64,000 bases of DNA from Sapria himalayana. Lineage: Eukaryota > Streptophyta > Magnoliopsida > Malpighiales > Rafflesiaceae. Every line of letters begins with the position of its first letter. Positions within the stretch are counted from its first letter, which is position 1. A model generated the notes under the pieces. It searched no databases. It saw nothing but the letters and a program-made list of their open reading frames with translations, and was not told the DNA's origin. The position numbers and the translations under genes are program-made. Shown piece after piece: positions 43,401 through 49,613 of this stretch. Location of the stretch: positions 2,825,039 through 2,889,038 of the forward strand of contig JAREIK010002450.1 of NCBI GenBank assembly GCA_029783825.1. Direction: 5' to 3'.

Positions 43401-46400
43401 ATATCCTAATCATTTTAATTAGATGTTTACTTTTTCTTTTAGCTACTATATTCTATGTGGCTATAATAATACAAAATATTTGGTATATCATACAAGACTC
43501 CTTAAAAAAATAAAAAAACTCATGTGCAATGTATTTTAAAATATCATTACTTCATAAGATTTTAATATCATAACTATATTAAGTTTTAGTAATTTTTTGA
43601 AAACAAATAAAAATATTTAAAACTTATATTCTATTGCAGTTTTAGTTTTTTTTTATTTTTAATGGGAGCACTCAATCTATGGAATGATTAATCATATTTT
43701 TATATTATATAAGAACATGAATTATAAATTATTATTTATTGAATGTTATTATTTTTTTTATTTTATAATTATTATGTTTAAAATAGTGTCAAAGTTAGGG
43801 TTGTAAACCAGAAAATATGGATTCTCCCCTAATTTATTTTTCCTATCTACAATAGGTGTGCACAAACAGTGAAGTGCACCATAATTGTATTGTAGGAGAC
43901 TAGGAGTCACACACCCATTGTGAGCAACTACAACGTGCACAAGCATACAGCAAACACATGGAGATGCAGGCAATGGCACATAGCAGTGCGTACGATGGTG
44001 CACAAGCATACATTAGTCACAAAAAGATTCATGTGATGGTTCACACAGAGGTGCATGGTAGTGCATGCGATGGTGTGTGCGTGTGGTGGCGCGCATGATG
44101 ATGCAAGTGGTGGTGTGTGATAGAAATCCTAATTGAGATTCATTTGCTAATTTTTTATAGATTGAATTACAAAAAATTAGAAGAAAGATCGTGTTTTTTT
44201 TAATGAATAATAATTTTTGATACAATATAAATTATCATAGCATTGATAGATAGAAATCTTCACAGATTACCAAAGCCATCCAAAAATCTTCACAGATTTC
44301 ATTCACCAAGATATCTACTAAAGAGGGGCAAACAAATCCTCCCTCTAAGACAAAAACAAATATTTTTCTTCTTTTACTTATTATTAGTTATTATACTTAT
44401 ACTCTCACTTCAGACTCCTAGAATATCGATACACCAATAAACATTCATATAAATGATAATAATTTATTATTCTCTATATTTTTTTCTATTTTTTAAAATA
44501 TTATTATCACAATTAACAAATACTCGATATTCATTTAATATTATTTAATTTGAATCTTTGTTATTTTCCCACATCATACTCATTCTTAATTATCTTGTTA
44601 ATTTTATATTTATAAGTTGTCTATCAAGGAAATTCATTAGATAGACTTTGATGAATATATCATTTGAAATTGAACAAATTAATTTTTATGTTCTCTCTTC
44701 AATAATAAAATCTTCTTCTAGATATATAAGTATTTTGGACTATTACTTATGTATTCTCAATTTGGTCACCCATTACTGATTAAATTGAAAATATTTTACC
44801 CTAATTATTAATAGTATTTCAAACCTATTGTGTAAATATCTTAGCTAAGAAAGATTACTAAAGCTTTATATTCTACACATCAATCTGTTTTAAGTAGAAA
44901 TTTATTCGATCTGATATACTCTGATATATAAAAGCCTAGTAGAGATGTAGCCAGAGAAAAATTTAAAAAACTAATCATTTTTATTAATGATTACTCAATA
45001 TATACATAGATAAAACTCTTTCATTATAGATCACAATAATTTTTATTTTTCAAACTATTCACAAAATGATAAAAAATACAATTCAATAAAAATTTTAAAA
45101 AATTAAAAAATAATAATATATTAAAATATACTTCAAATCAATTTAACATATATTACATGAATCATGAGATTATACCCTATATTTTCAATACTAACACACC
45201 ATAACAAAATAAAATTATTGAAAGGAATAATAGAAATCTAATTAAGAAATAAAACTCTTAAATGAAAAGAGTATATAACTTGTCTCTCTGAATTTAACTT
45301 GTCTACATCCTATAAAGAGATCTAATTAATGAATAATTGAAAGGAATAATAGAATCAATTAAAACTACAATTTATTTCATCAATCGAATATCATCTTTTA
45401 TCCTTTCTCAACACATATCATTTTATATTCTACATCCTATAAAGAGGCTATTTAATTTGTCTCTCTGAATTTTTGAATATACTTATTTTATTTATTATCA
45501 CTCTCCATAATAAAACAAGTTGACATCAATGGCTTTGAGATATGATTTTCTTGAATACTCTAATACTCTAAAATAGTATAAGTATTTCTCACCATAGACT
45601 AATACGATTTTAATAAGTATGAATATTATTATTTTTAATCATTACTCATTTTTTAACAAGTCTAAGAAATAAATATAAATCCAGATATGATACATTGATC
45701 TATTACCCTTTCTTTTTTATAAGTAACCATGTCTAGATCACCAATTAATAGAGAGAGTCACTCATTAACTATACTTGAACATGTTAGTACTCAAAATTAT
45801 AGTATTCCTATAGAGTCATCATGCATACCAACAAATTCAGATCATGTTAAATTTGAAGAGGGAGAAATTTCTCACATGGGAAAATTCCATTCCGACCTAA
45901 ATCATATAGTTGTCCATGAGTCTTCACTAATTTAGACTAATATTGAGTCAATAATTAAAATATTTGGTCATCCTAAAACTTAAAGTCTATACTAGAAGAG
46001 AAAGACATGATCAACCTTCTAAGATTAGAGACAAACTTACCAAAGAGCCAGACAATTATGCAACAAGTCCCGCTAATCTTGACATTTTAATTACTTTTTG
46101 AAAAAAATAAAGAAATTATACTCAATATCTAATTTCACAAGTTTTATGACTTTTAATATTTGTATCATATTGTTTCTTTTATTTTTTTTATTATTTCTCT
46201 TTAAATTACTAGAATACTCATGTCTTTTTCTAATATATTATAACTCATGATGGTGTAAACTCATAATAAAAAAAATAAAGACTCTTCACTCTAATAAAAC
46301 CTTAAAATTAATATCACAACTCAAAAAGATTTATTATTGATTGTAAATAAATATTCACTATGAAATTAAGTCCAGATTGAAAAATAGATTATTTTAAAAC

Positions 46401-49400
46401 GAGACTTATAAAAAGAAGATGCACTAAAATATCAAGTGTAAACTACAACTACCATAATATTTATTCTCGAGTTAAAAAAATTACATCAAAATATATTCTC
46501 ATTTCTCTTGTAATATCTCACAATTAAAAAATATACTAACTAAGCATAAAAAATACATTTCTTCACAGTGACTTTAGGAGGAGATATATATAGAGTATCT
46601 AATTAAGTTTCATATAGTACAATCAAGTACAATTTACAAATTATAAAAAAATATCGTATGGCCTAAAACAATTAGCAAGAATTTGATTTATAATATTTTC
46701 ATAAATAATCATCTTAATAATATGATGATTTTTTTAATTATCTACATTAAAAATATTCTAATTATAAAATATAATGAATTAGAAATTAATCAACTCAATG
46801 AATATATCCTAACATAATTTCAAACAAAAAATATTCGAAGACTGATATTTTTTTTAACAAAAAAATAACTTATTTTATAAGAAATAATATTTTGTCACAA
46901 AAAAGATATATAATTGATACTTTTATAAGAGTTAATCTTTTGAATTGTACTCTTGTATATACTTCTCAATAATCCCTCCAATTACTAATTTTACTTTTGA
47001 TGTAATCCCCTAATTAACTATACTAATAAAATATCATTAAAAAAAATTATGATCAGACCAAATATAACATACACAGTCACTTTTATAAGATCTCTTTCAT
47101 GAATACTTGCATATACTTCTCAACATCTCGACAATCCCTCTAGTTAATTATTTTCTAAATTATTCTCGACAAATTCACCTTTGACACGTCTTGAGATCTT
47201 TAATGAATCATGAATACTTATAATTAGCCAGATATTTAGATTTAAGTAAAACACCAACATGGACTAAATATATATATATATATTCAAATTTTGTATTTCT
47301 CTATAAAACAATTTTATCTCCTACAAAAATAAAAAATATGTAATAATTTTAAGATTTTAGTACAAATTCAAACCAATAACAATGATCAATTACAAAAATA
47401 CTTTGATAGTCAAGCAGCAAAGCATATAATATTCAATCTAATTATTCGCTAGCAATAAAGTATATAAAGATGAATTTATTCTTCCTTTACAAGAAAATTT
47501 AAAATAAAAGTATTACTACAACATATATTTAAATAACAAGGTAGCTAGCAAATATCTTCATGAGAACCTTGAATAGACTTCAACTTATCTTTCTTTTTTC
47601 TAAATTGGGTATTATTATTTTTTTGTATGTGCCAACTTGATGATGATATTTTGATTTTATTTATTTAGCTTTTTACTTTTTTATACTTTTGATAGGAACA
47701 TCGAATTTGTAGGCTATATTAATCATATTTGATCATTATATAAAAGGTAGATTTTACATTATTATTCATTAAGAATTATTTTTATTTTTATTTTATAATT
47801 ACTAAGTTTAACATATTTTTTCTTCGAAATGGATGTCCAATACAACACAAGTAATTATTAATAAAAATTTTAAAAAAATAATAACTATCAAAACTAATGA
47901 TTCTATAGAATCCCAAAATGCATGTGTACTAGATATAATGAATCTCATTTAACATTTTCTTATCAAACCAAATAAAAAACTAACATATTTTAATAGTCAA
48001 CAAGTCTCATAAACAATTAAGAATATTTCTTCTTGTTTGACACCATATATTTGAACTTGACCAAAAAAAATAACAAAGTTGAGAATATATCACATAGAAA
48101 TTAATGATACCTAAGTATCTAGGTCTTTTAAGAGTGAAATAAAATGAGTACAATTAGTCATACTCAAACCTCATGAAAACATATATGAAGATTTTTGATC
48201 TTATATATAAATTTCAAAAATCAAAATAACCATGATACAATTCAATTGCTTTGAAATATAATTTATTGATAATGAATTATGAAAAAAGTTGAGATGCGTC
48301 AAATGAGCCGGGGCCGGCCCAATTTTTTCAGGCCTAACTGGGCTGTGTGCCGTATCTGGCATTGCACACTTCCTTAGAAGGCATGCCCGGCACGAGCCCA
48401 TGGCCTGAAATCCACCCCGGTTTGGGCTGGTTCGGTCCAATTCAGGTCGGCTAGTTCAGCCCAGTTCAGGTCGGCCAGTTCGGGTAAGGTGGGTCAATTT
48501 TTAAATTCAAAGCCACGCCGCCGTTGCCCGTCGGGCGTCGGTGCATCATCCCCCTGTCAGGCATCACTCAGTGCATGGGCAGGCATGTCATGCCCACGTG
48601 TCAGGCACCCATGGCGTGCCTGGAACGACATATGGGCTGAAAACCTTTGGCCCGGCATGGCACAACTCGTGATGAGGGTGCGCCCGGCGTGGGCCCAGAC
48701 ATGGCAGTGTAGCGTACTATGCCAGGCCATGCACTGGTGAACAGTGCCAAGCTTCAGGTTGGGCCCGGGCTGCCCGGACCATTTGATACCTATGAGCTCA
48801 TAGGTGTACAAAACACACACCAACATAAGTGGACCAGCATTAGTCTTACCATATCCACTAGCGACTAGCCCAAGTAACAATTTCATTGATTATGGTAGTG
48901 CCATAGGCTCTAATCTCAAAAAAAGTAGTCAGAATTGGTTGGTTACCTACAACGTGGATATTTACTCTTGAAACACTTCCCTATCCCTAATGACTAACAC
49001 ATTAGATTTCCTAGCTCAACATAGAGCATAAAGTTTTCTATTTCAATTAATAGTGAAGCACCTGATAAAAATTATTTTCAAACAATGTACTTTCTCTAAT
49101 TTCAAGGGCTTAACAGCCAGGTGACGCTTGGGTCAAATTTCTTAATTTAAAATTCTAATTAAAGTTTTCATTCTGAAACCCAGAAAAGAAACTGTTTGAG
49201 ATTTTAACGACGTTGAAAAGTTTCCGTGAAAATGAAATGTAGTGAGTGGAGTTTACAATTAAAAGATGATAAGTGACATCACAAGTTATGTTACGTAGAG
49301 AAAGCATTACGCAAGCATGCAATAGAATAAATTCAAAACAGGCATGCCTCACCGGGATCACATTGCCGAAAAAACTCTAGTACATCTGCAAAACACACAA

Positions 49401-49613
49401 GACATTCAGCAAGTGTTTTCTTAAATACATTTGAACTTCCACAAAGTTCAGAATTAAAAGCATTTAAAACAGAGATAACCAAAAGAAAATAAGCTGATGG
49501 CACAACCTACCGGTAGTAAGAGCTCTAATGAGGCCGGTTCGACGGCCCTTAAAATCAACCAGCACATCACCCACTGTGCGTGGAGAGAAGTGCATCGCAG
49601 CATCTCCCTCCAT
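154..49613 (-). CDS. Alfin1-like PHD-finger protein, complete five-exon gene with a 43.7 kb intron
   Basis: Joined exons are 49511-49613, 49353-49385, 5406-5634, 5109-5259 and 154-447 (minus strand). All junctions are GT-AG, phases match, and there is no internal stop; the product is 269 aa (268 with the alternative exon-5 acceptor), close to the roughly 250 aa usual for the family. Residues 1-~140 are the Alfin N-terminal domain ([60 protein letters not shown]). A lysine/serine and then acidic linker follows. The C-terminus is a Cys4-His-Cys3 PHD finger ending in [11 protein letters not shown]. Members of this plant family are known to read H3K4me2/3 in the nucleus and to associate with Polycomb-type partners. 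The function here is by homology. Odd points are the giant intron 2 and an exon 1 that departs from the usual family pattern at several positions. Confidence 0.9.
1195..1395 (-). mobile_element. Second copy of the SINE-like repeat
   Basis: Aligns throughout with 3751-3910: shared blocks include CACCCTC, CCAATTCT, TTACCAACCA and GATTTAAACRTATCT. A T-rich run at about 1185-1202 is the complement of the A-rich tail. No clean target duplication was seen. It lies close to the copia-0 3' LTR remnant. Confidence 0.65.
3751..3910 (-). mobile_element. SINE-like insert of 160 bp with 18-bp target duplication
   Basis: The insert interrupts the copia gag. GTAATGATCCTTGGAGTT (3733-3750) is repeated as GTAATAATCCTTGGAGTT (3911-3928), 17 of 18 identical. 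On the minus strand the insert ends in GGGTGAAAATCATTA, a decayed A-rich tail. The related copies at about 1195-1390 and 58805-58975 end in GGGTGAAAAAAAATAAAA-type tails. Long duplications plus an A-rich 3' end suggest a retroposon. I could not find a convincing pol III A or B box, so a tRNA-derived origin is unproven. Confidence 0.7.
4768..4783 (-). other. Candidate primer-binding site of copia-0
   Basis: The minus strand reads GTATCAGATGGAGC, close to the TGGTATCAGAGC initiator-Met tRNA binding site seen in many plant copia elements. It lies just inside the presumed 5' LTR (about 4790-4965). Confidence 0.5.
5109..5259 (-). CDS. Alfin-like gene exon 4
   Basis: The acceptor GGTGCAG ends at 5260; the donor GTAAGAAA starts at 5108. 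The exon completes the split arginine and encodes [19 protein letters not shown] followed by a variable linker rich in Ser, Asn, Arg and Lys ([11 protein letters not shown]). It ends on a codon boundary. The linker joins the Alfin domain to the PHD finger and may carry a basic nuclear-localisation patch (inference). Confidence 0.94.
5260..5405 (-). other. Intron 3 of the Alfin-like gene (146 bp)
   Basis: The donor GTATT starts at 5405 and the acceptor GGTGCAG ends at 5260. No insertion is visible. Confidence 0.9.
5406..5634 (-). CDS. Alfin-like gene exon 3
   Basis: The acceptor is a CCAACTTTCAG context just above 5634; the donor GTATT starts at 5405. It encodes [48 protein letters not shown] and [20 protein letters not shown], the best conserved part of the Alfin domain. 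It begins and ends inside codons, and both split codons resolve correctly with exons 2 and 4 (E and R). Confidence 0.96.
5635..7100. other. Unrecognised AT-rich intronic sequence
   Basis: No gene was recognised. There are A-runs at about 6765-6780 and 6821-6838, and a direct repeat of GATTGTTAAAAAAAATTAT-type sequence at about 6857-6905 with ATTATGGTATTTATGATT recurring near 6961. The last few hundred bases may belong to an LTR of the copia remnant that follows. Confidence 0.4.
7662..10200 (-). mobile_element. Long GC-ended hAT-like family member, copy D (truncated)
   Basis: Starts with TAGAGATATCAAATGAGCC and a GC-rich arm, then AT-rich interior. Blocks at 8160-8330, 8440-8600 and 8750-8925 align in the same orientation with copy C (32130-32290, 33330-33600 and 38150-38290). 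This shows it is a member of the long family in reverse orientation to copies A and B. It is interrupted at 8928-9439 by a short family member and resumes with the block that matches 38300-38530. The right GC-rich arm was not found, so the end near 10200 is taken from where copia RT resumes. Confidence 0.65.
8928..9439. mobile_element. Short GC-rich hAT-like element, TSD GTCTCACA
   Basis: Begins TAGAGATGTCAAACAGGGC and ends GGTCCGTTTGACACA. The 8 bases GTCTCACA occur on both sides (8920-8927 and 9440-9447). The right terminus lacks the expected CTCTA ending (TTTGACACA instead of TTTGACACCTCTA). The interior is rich in CGGCAC/GTGCCG motifs. It sits inside long copy D, so it is younger than D. 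Confidence 0.85.
12268..12548. mobile_element. Short GC-rich hAT-like element, TSD ATTAGAAT
   Basis: Termini are TAGAGATGTCAAACAAG and CATGTTTGACACCTATA. The duplication ATTAGAAT is at 12260-12267 and 12549-12556. At 281 bp it is the shortest copy. It splits the integrase region of copia-1: the reading frame fragments on its two sides are adjacent parts of the same domain. Confidence 0.9.
12880..14560. repeat. Tandem duplication (about 0.8-0.9 kb units) rich in microsatellites
   Basis: 12890-13795 and 13803-14560 share the same order: a TTTATCAACCT block, a block containing CCAAATCC and CATAAATCATAATTC-like sequence, GTGGCAAGGTAAGAT, a block with ATGCCCTACACATTG, CCACTCAGTTACAAAGTTAA, then long (TA)n, (TG)n and (CA)n tracts. 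Pure (TA)n is at 13372-13402; (TG)n runs are at 13437-13447, 13494-13511, 13727-13746 and 14506-14524. Every open frame through here is low-complexity and not credible as protein. Confidence 0.85.
14540..15020. repeat. Short tandem phrases and a duplicated 120-bp block
   Basis: A roughly 25-35 bp phrase built on CAACTGGCACACA…GTGCACAA repeats at 14545-14645 with a degenerate copy at 14785-14840. Then ATGTCAACCACTATTGAC starts two related blocks at about 14646-14765 and 14903-15020 (each continuing with a CAAGAARTARYRATATG block and ending AAAAGACATATCA). No coding function is apparent. Confidence 0.7.
15020..15623. other. AT-rich sequence, no gene recognised
   Basis: Nothing beyond low-complexity AT-rich sequence was recognised. 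Confidence 0.4.
15624..15936. mobile_element. Short hAT-like element of the GC-ended family, TSD ATTTTCAC
   Basis: Termini are TAGAAATGTCAAATGGG and TAGTTGACACCTCTA. ATTTTCAC is duplicated at 15616-15623 and 15937-15944. The interior retains the family vocabulary (GTCATGCC, GGCCTGGC) but is largely CATG rather than CGTG, suggesting an older, CpG-depleted copy. Confidence 0.88.
15945..17690. other. AT-rich sequence, origin not recognised
   Basis: There are no persuasive coding matches on either strand. A 71-codon frame at 16524-16739 has no recognisable family. The position between copia remnants suggests it is retroelement-derived, but I cannot show this. Confidence 0.35.
17692..17900 (-). 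repeat. 3' LTR of copia-2
   Basis: Aligns with 21466-21662 over its length. It shares the start TGTTGAAATT, the block CATAAAATAACATA / CATGAAATAACATA and the terminal ACAACA. The polyprotein end lies immediately beside it at higher coordinates, as expected for a minus-strand element. Confidence 0.75.
18120..19275 (+). mobile_element. Long GC-ended hAT-like family member, copy E (5' truncated)
   Basis: Sequence 18180-18700 aligns with 24965-25460 of copy A (shared blocks around CATACTATCTAA, AAATATCATAGAAA and ATTTGGCAT). A GC-rich arm at about 18880-19270 ends in CATTTGACATC, a decayed form of the family right terminus. No left terminus or target duplication was found. It lies inside copia-2 next to the RNase H fragment. 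Confidence 0.6.
20307..20811. mobile_element. Mutator-like element with long inverted repeats and a GC-rich core, TSD TAAATTTTA
   Basis: The 9-bp TAAATTTTA is duplicated at 20298-20306 and 20812-20820. The terminal arms of about 140 bp are inverted repeats: left AGGGGAATTATGTTTTGG…ATACTCTCC, and the right arm read in reverse GGAGAAATTATGTTTTGG…ATACTCTCC. The centre (about 20445-20685) is a C-rich strand that turns G-rich around palindromic GAGCTCCAT/ATGGAGCTC words. No transposase is present, so it is non-autonomous. Long TIRs plus a 9-bp duplication are typical of MULEs. Confidence 0.85.
21466..21662 (-). repeat. 5' LTR of copia-2
   Basis: This is the partner of the 17692-17900 repeat. The primer-binding-like TGCTATCAGAGCA abuts its inner end. 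Inside it (about 21100-21450) lies a comparatively GC-rich untranslated leader with many GCATG/GTGCA words, similar in character to 43840-44120 of copia-5. Confidence 0.75.
21663..21833 (-). mobile_element. 3' end and LTR fragment of copia-3
   Basis: The sequence ACCCATTCAAGCTGAGG and the stretch before it resemble an LTR start and copia tail. Read on the minus strand it continues the RNase H end that breaks off at 25845, the gap being exactly filled by element A with its target duplication. Confidence 0.55.
21834..25836 (+). mobile_element. Long GC-ended hAT-like element, copy A (4.0 kb), TSD TGATCCCC
   Basis: The left end TAAAGGTATCAAGTTGGCC is preceded by TGATCCCC (21826-21833). The right end CTATTTGACACCTCTA is followed by TGATCCCC (25837-25844). 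GC-rich arms flank an AT-rich interior with no convincing transposase. A short family member (24436-24944) is nested in it, so the original length was about 3.49 kb. The flanking copia-3 reading ([17 protein letters not shown]… then tail) is continuous when the element is removed. The interior aligns with copy B (for example 22834-23250 with 28836-29240). Confidence 0.85.
24436..24944. mobile_element. Short GC-rich hAT-like element, TSD TCAAATAG
   Basis: Termini are TAGAGGTGTCAAAAGGG and CCAGTTTGACACCTCTA. TCAAATAG is duplicated exactly at 24428-24435 and 24945-24952. It is nested inside the interior of long copy A. The interior includes repeated CAATCAGCCA…GTGAC phrases and GCACGG-type words. 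Confidence 0.92.
25845..27511 (-). mobile_element. Copia-3 RT/RNase H remnant
   Basis: The minus strand from about 26090 to 25845 reads like the copia polyprotein end ([19 protein letters not shown]). About 26890-26560 has RT-like blocks in shifting frames (KILYDIK for [20 protein letters not shown] for YVDDIVI). Stops are common. It is the coding part of the element into which copy A and the B/C nest were inserted. Confidence 0.65.
27335..27425. repeat. 28-bp tandem repeat, three copies
   Basis: AAGTCGCAATCTCAAGCT begins at 27340, 27368 and 27396 with AT-rich spacers of equal length, so the period is 28. The units are identical, implying a recent duplication inside an otherwise decayed copia remnant. 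Confidence 0.95.
27512..27847 (-). mobile_element. Stacked left ends of the GC-ended hAT-like family
   Basis: Two left termini occur in succession: TAGAGATGTCTACTGGG at 27512 (preceded by CTCAACAT) and TAGAGATGTCAAATAGG at 27691, each followed by GC-rich arm sequence. A third begins at 27848 (copy B). The outermost one probably pairs with the right end at 39723, which is followed by CTCAACAC (7 of 8 the same). The partner of the middle one is unresolved. Confidence 0.6.
27848..31694 (+). mobile_element. Long GC-ended hAT-like element, copy B
   Basis: Begins TAGAGATATCAACTAAG and ends CTGCTTGACATCTTTA, with GC-rich arms and an AT-rich interior that aligns with copy A. It differs from A by carrying three tandem copies of a roughly 397-bp unit. 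Flanks ATTCCAAG (left) and ATTTTGAG (right) match at only 5 of 8 positions, so the pairing of these two ends is probable rather than shown. Short open frames such as 30338-30595 and 30736-31032 are repeats of each other and have no family match. Confidence 0.65.
29938..31125 (+). repeat. Three tandem units of about 397 bp inside copy B
   Basis: Units start near 29938 (ACATGATATTCAACTAAGTT), 30337 (ACATGATCTTCGATTACATT) and 30733 (ACATGATATTCGACAACGTT). Each contains TTTATTATCRAYGATT, a ATACGA…TTCATT…CACCACTTGTATT segment and ends ACCAATTAATCATTGATGATT. Copy A has one unit (about 23920-24360). Confidence 0.9.
33096..34200. repeat. Direct duplication of about 560 bp in copy C
   Basis: Both halves contain ACATAAAGTAARTATATTTTTAAY, GATGYCTCATAT, TAGAYTGTTAAA, the GTTGGGTATC-type phrase, AATATCATATT, and the block ending AACTCTACTATATTTT. 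They have diverged by scattered substitutions and small indels. The second half ends at the hAT insertion. Confidence 0.8.
34214..38111 (+). mobile_element. hAT transposon, 3.9 kb, complete ends, TSD CATATAAT
   Basis: Exact 8-bp duplication CATATAAT at 34206-34213 and 38112-38119. The left end TAGGGATGAGAACTTTTTG and the right end read in reverse TAGCAGTGAGCATTCGGTTG are imperfect inverted repeats. Subterminal regions are rich in AACCRAA / TTYGGTT words, typical of plant hAT elements. It encodes a broken transposase. It is inserted in long copy C, so it is younger than C. Confidence 0.93.
35133..37080 (+). pseudogene. hAT transposase pseudogene (BED zinc finger type)
   Basis: Fragments in order match a plant RICESLEEPER-like hAT transposase. 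35133-35330: BED finger ([25 protein letters not shown]; the second Cys of the first zinc pair is replaced by Tyr). 35580-35735: catalytic-domain part ([32 protein letters not shown]). 36115-36240: [28 protein letters not shown]. 36955-37030: C-terminal dimerisation region ([19 protein letters not shown]). Stops and frameshifts separate these, so no functional protein is expected. Confidence 0.85.
39724..40092 (-). other. Copia-3 spacer between nested insertions
   Basis: Short host segment between the right end of the B/C nest (39723) and the next short element (40093). No domain is recognisable. By position it should lie between RT and integrase of copia-3. Confidence 0.4.
40093..40565. mobile_element. 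Short hAT-like element of the GC-ended family, decayed TSD
   Basis: Begins CAAAGGTGTCAACTATG and ends CCATTTAACACCTCTA. Flanks are AAGGTGAA (40085-40092) and AAAATGAA (40566-40573), 6 of 8 alike with two transitions. The interior is full of CATG/TGGCAC words, with few CG dinucleotides. It interrupts copia-3. Confidence 0.75.
40574..41170 (-). mobile_element. Copia-3 integrase remnant
   Basis: Minus strand 41160-41050 reads [15 protein letters not shown], the end of the GAG-pre-integrase zinc region, followed by integrase-like [10 protein letters not shown] residues. Around 40690-40620 a decayed KYFW-EAVL-like block (end of integrase) is visible. The same region aligns with 43320-43620, another copia fragment. 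Confidence 0.65.
41680..42388. mobile_element. hAT-like non-autonomous element, CTATGTTG ends, TSD GTCTAAAG
   Basis: Exact duplication GTCTAAAG at 41672-41679 and 42389-42396. The ends CTATGTTGCACGGATAC and GTATCCGTGTCCATACAACATAG are inverted repeats, the outermost 8 bases perfect. Subterminal arms are rich in CGTGTCC / CGTATCC words. Repeated ACAGACGCGTCGTTTA-type phrases lie at about 41790-41880 and a G-run at 42156-42166. There is no coding region. The 8-bp duplication fits hAT, but the family is different from the TAGAGGTGTCAA one. Confidence 0.88.
42397..42690. other. Unassigned sequence between transposons
   Basis: No domain was recognised on either strand. It probably continues the copia-3 remnant that flanks the 41680-42388 element on its other side. 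Confidence 0.35.
42690..42990 (+). mobile_element. Copia RNase H 3'-end fragment, plus strand
   Basis: The plus strand reads a decayed polyprotein end ([28 protein letters not shown], shown here only as [17 protein letters not shown] and KFNDMDIYT) followed by GATAGGAGCACCTAACATG, which resembles LTR starts at 43660 and 47690. A short (TA)n run follows at 43002-43020. Confidence 0.55.
43040..43630 (-). mobile_element. Copia integrase fragment, minus strand
   Basis: Minus strand 43385-43330 reads [17 protein letters not shown], the conserved end of copia integrase (KYLWGEAVLTATYLIN type). The segment aligns with 40620-40900 of copia-3 in the same orientation. It is bounded by plus-strand copia pieces on both sides, so the local arrangement is a patchwork. 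Confidence 0.6.
43650..47815 (+). mobile_element. Degenerate Ty1/copia retrotransposon (copia-5), plus strand
   Basis: LTR-like repeats at about 43650-43785 and 47690-47815 share GGAACATCRAATYTRT-like starts, a TTAATCATATTT block and an ATTATTATTTATT-type stretch. The interior carries a leader rich in GTGCA/GCATG words (43840-44120), integrase from about 44760 ([19 protein letters not shown] zinc region, then [17 protein letters not shown], and a [14 protein letters not shown] block near 45200) and an RNase H end near 47400-47560 ([18 protein letters not shown]). RT is too decayed to place. Stops throughout. Confidence 0.65.
47820..48285 (-). mobile_element. Copia integrase fragment, minus strand
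   Basis: TATAGAATCCCAAAATGCATG and the sequence after it resemble 41030-41060 of copia-3 (TATAGAATCCCAAAATATATG), an integrase-domain region. No more can be assigned. Confidence 0.45.
48289..48793. mobile_element. Short GC-rich hAT-like element, no TSD seen
   Basis: The left end TTGAGATGCGTCAAATGAGC and right end GACCATTTGATACCTATGA are decayed family termini. The GC-rich interior contains GGGGCCGGCC and GGCCCGGC words and a short direct repeat of TTCAGGTCGGC(C/T)AGTTC at about 48441-48482. It lies 560 bp from exon 2, in intron 2. Confidence 0.75.
48794..49352. other. Intron 2 sequence adjoining exon 2
   Basis: Moderately AT-rich and less decayed in appearance than the transposon remnants. 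No domain was recognised. It is likely the original intron sequence near the donor site. Confidence 0.4.
49353..49385 (-). CDS. Alfin-like gene exon 2 (33-nt micro-exon)
   Basis: The exon is preceded by TGTTTTGCAG and followed by GTGAGGC. It encodes D(split)[10 protein letters not shown] and leaves one G that pairs with the first two bases of exon 3 to make glutamate (E of PEKEN). The peptide matches the conserved TDVEEFYQQCDP block of the family. It is too short to appear as an open reading frame of any useful size. It sits 125 bp from exon 1 and 43.7 kb from exon 3. Confidence 0.9.
49386..49510 (-). other. Intron 1 of the Alfin-like gene (125 bp)
   Basis: The donor is GTAGGTTG at 49510 and the acceptor TTTTGCAG ends at 49386. 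It is short and contains no recognisable insertion. Confidence 0.85.
49511..49613 (-). CDS. Alfin-like gene exon 1 (start codon)
   Basis: The ATG at 49613-49611 opens 34 codons plus one base, followed by a GTAGGTTG donor. The peptide contains [20 protein letters not shown] and IRALTT, matching the Alfin N-terminus. From memory the family usually has EE-F-R where this copy has GD-L-V after PRTV, so this exon looks more diverged than exons 3 and 5. The last base G joins the AT of exon 2 to make the aspartate of ALTTD. No in-frame alternative start with family similarity lies upstream. Confidence 0.9.

Larger units (their letters stand above)
5635..49352 (-). other. Intron 2 of the Alfin-like gene, about 43.7 kb of nested transposons
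   Basis: It runs from the donor GTGAGGC after exon 2 to the acceptor CTTTCAG before exon 3. Exon phases on both sides agree, and the two halves encode adjacent blocks of the same conserved domain (…QCDP and EKENLCLYG…), so the intron is inferred with confidence even though transcripts are not available. It is filled with copia remnants on both strands, hAT, hAT-like and Mutator-like elements and microsatellites. Nearly every other feature in this list lies inside it. Confidence 0.85.
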
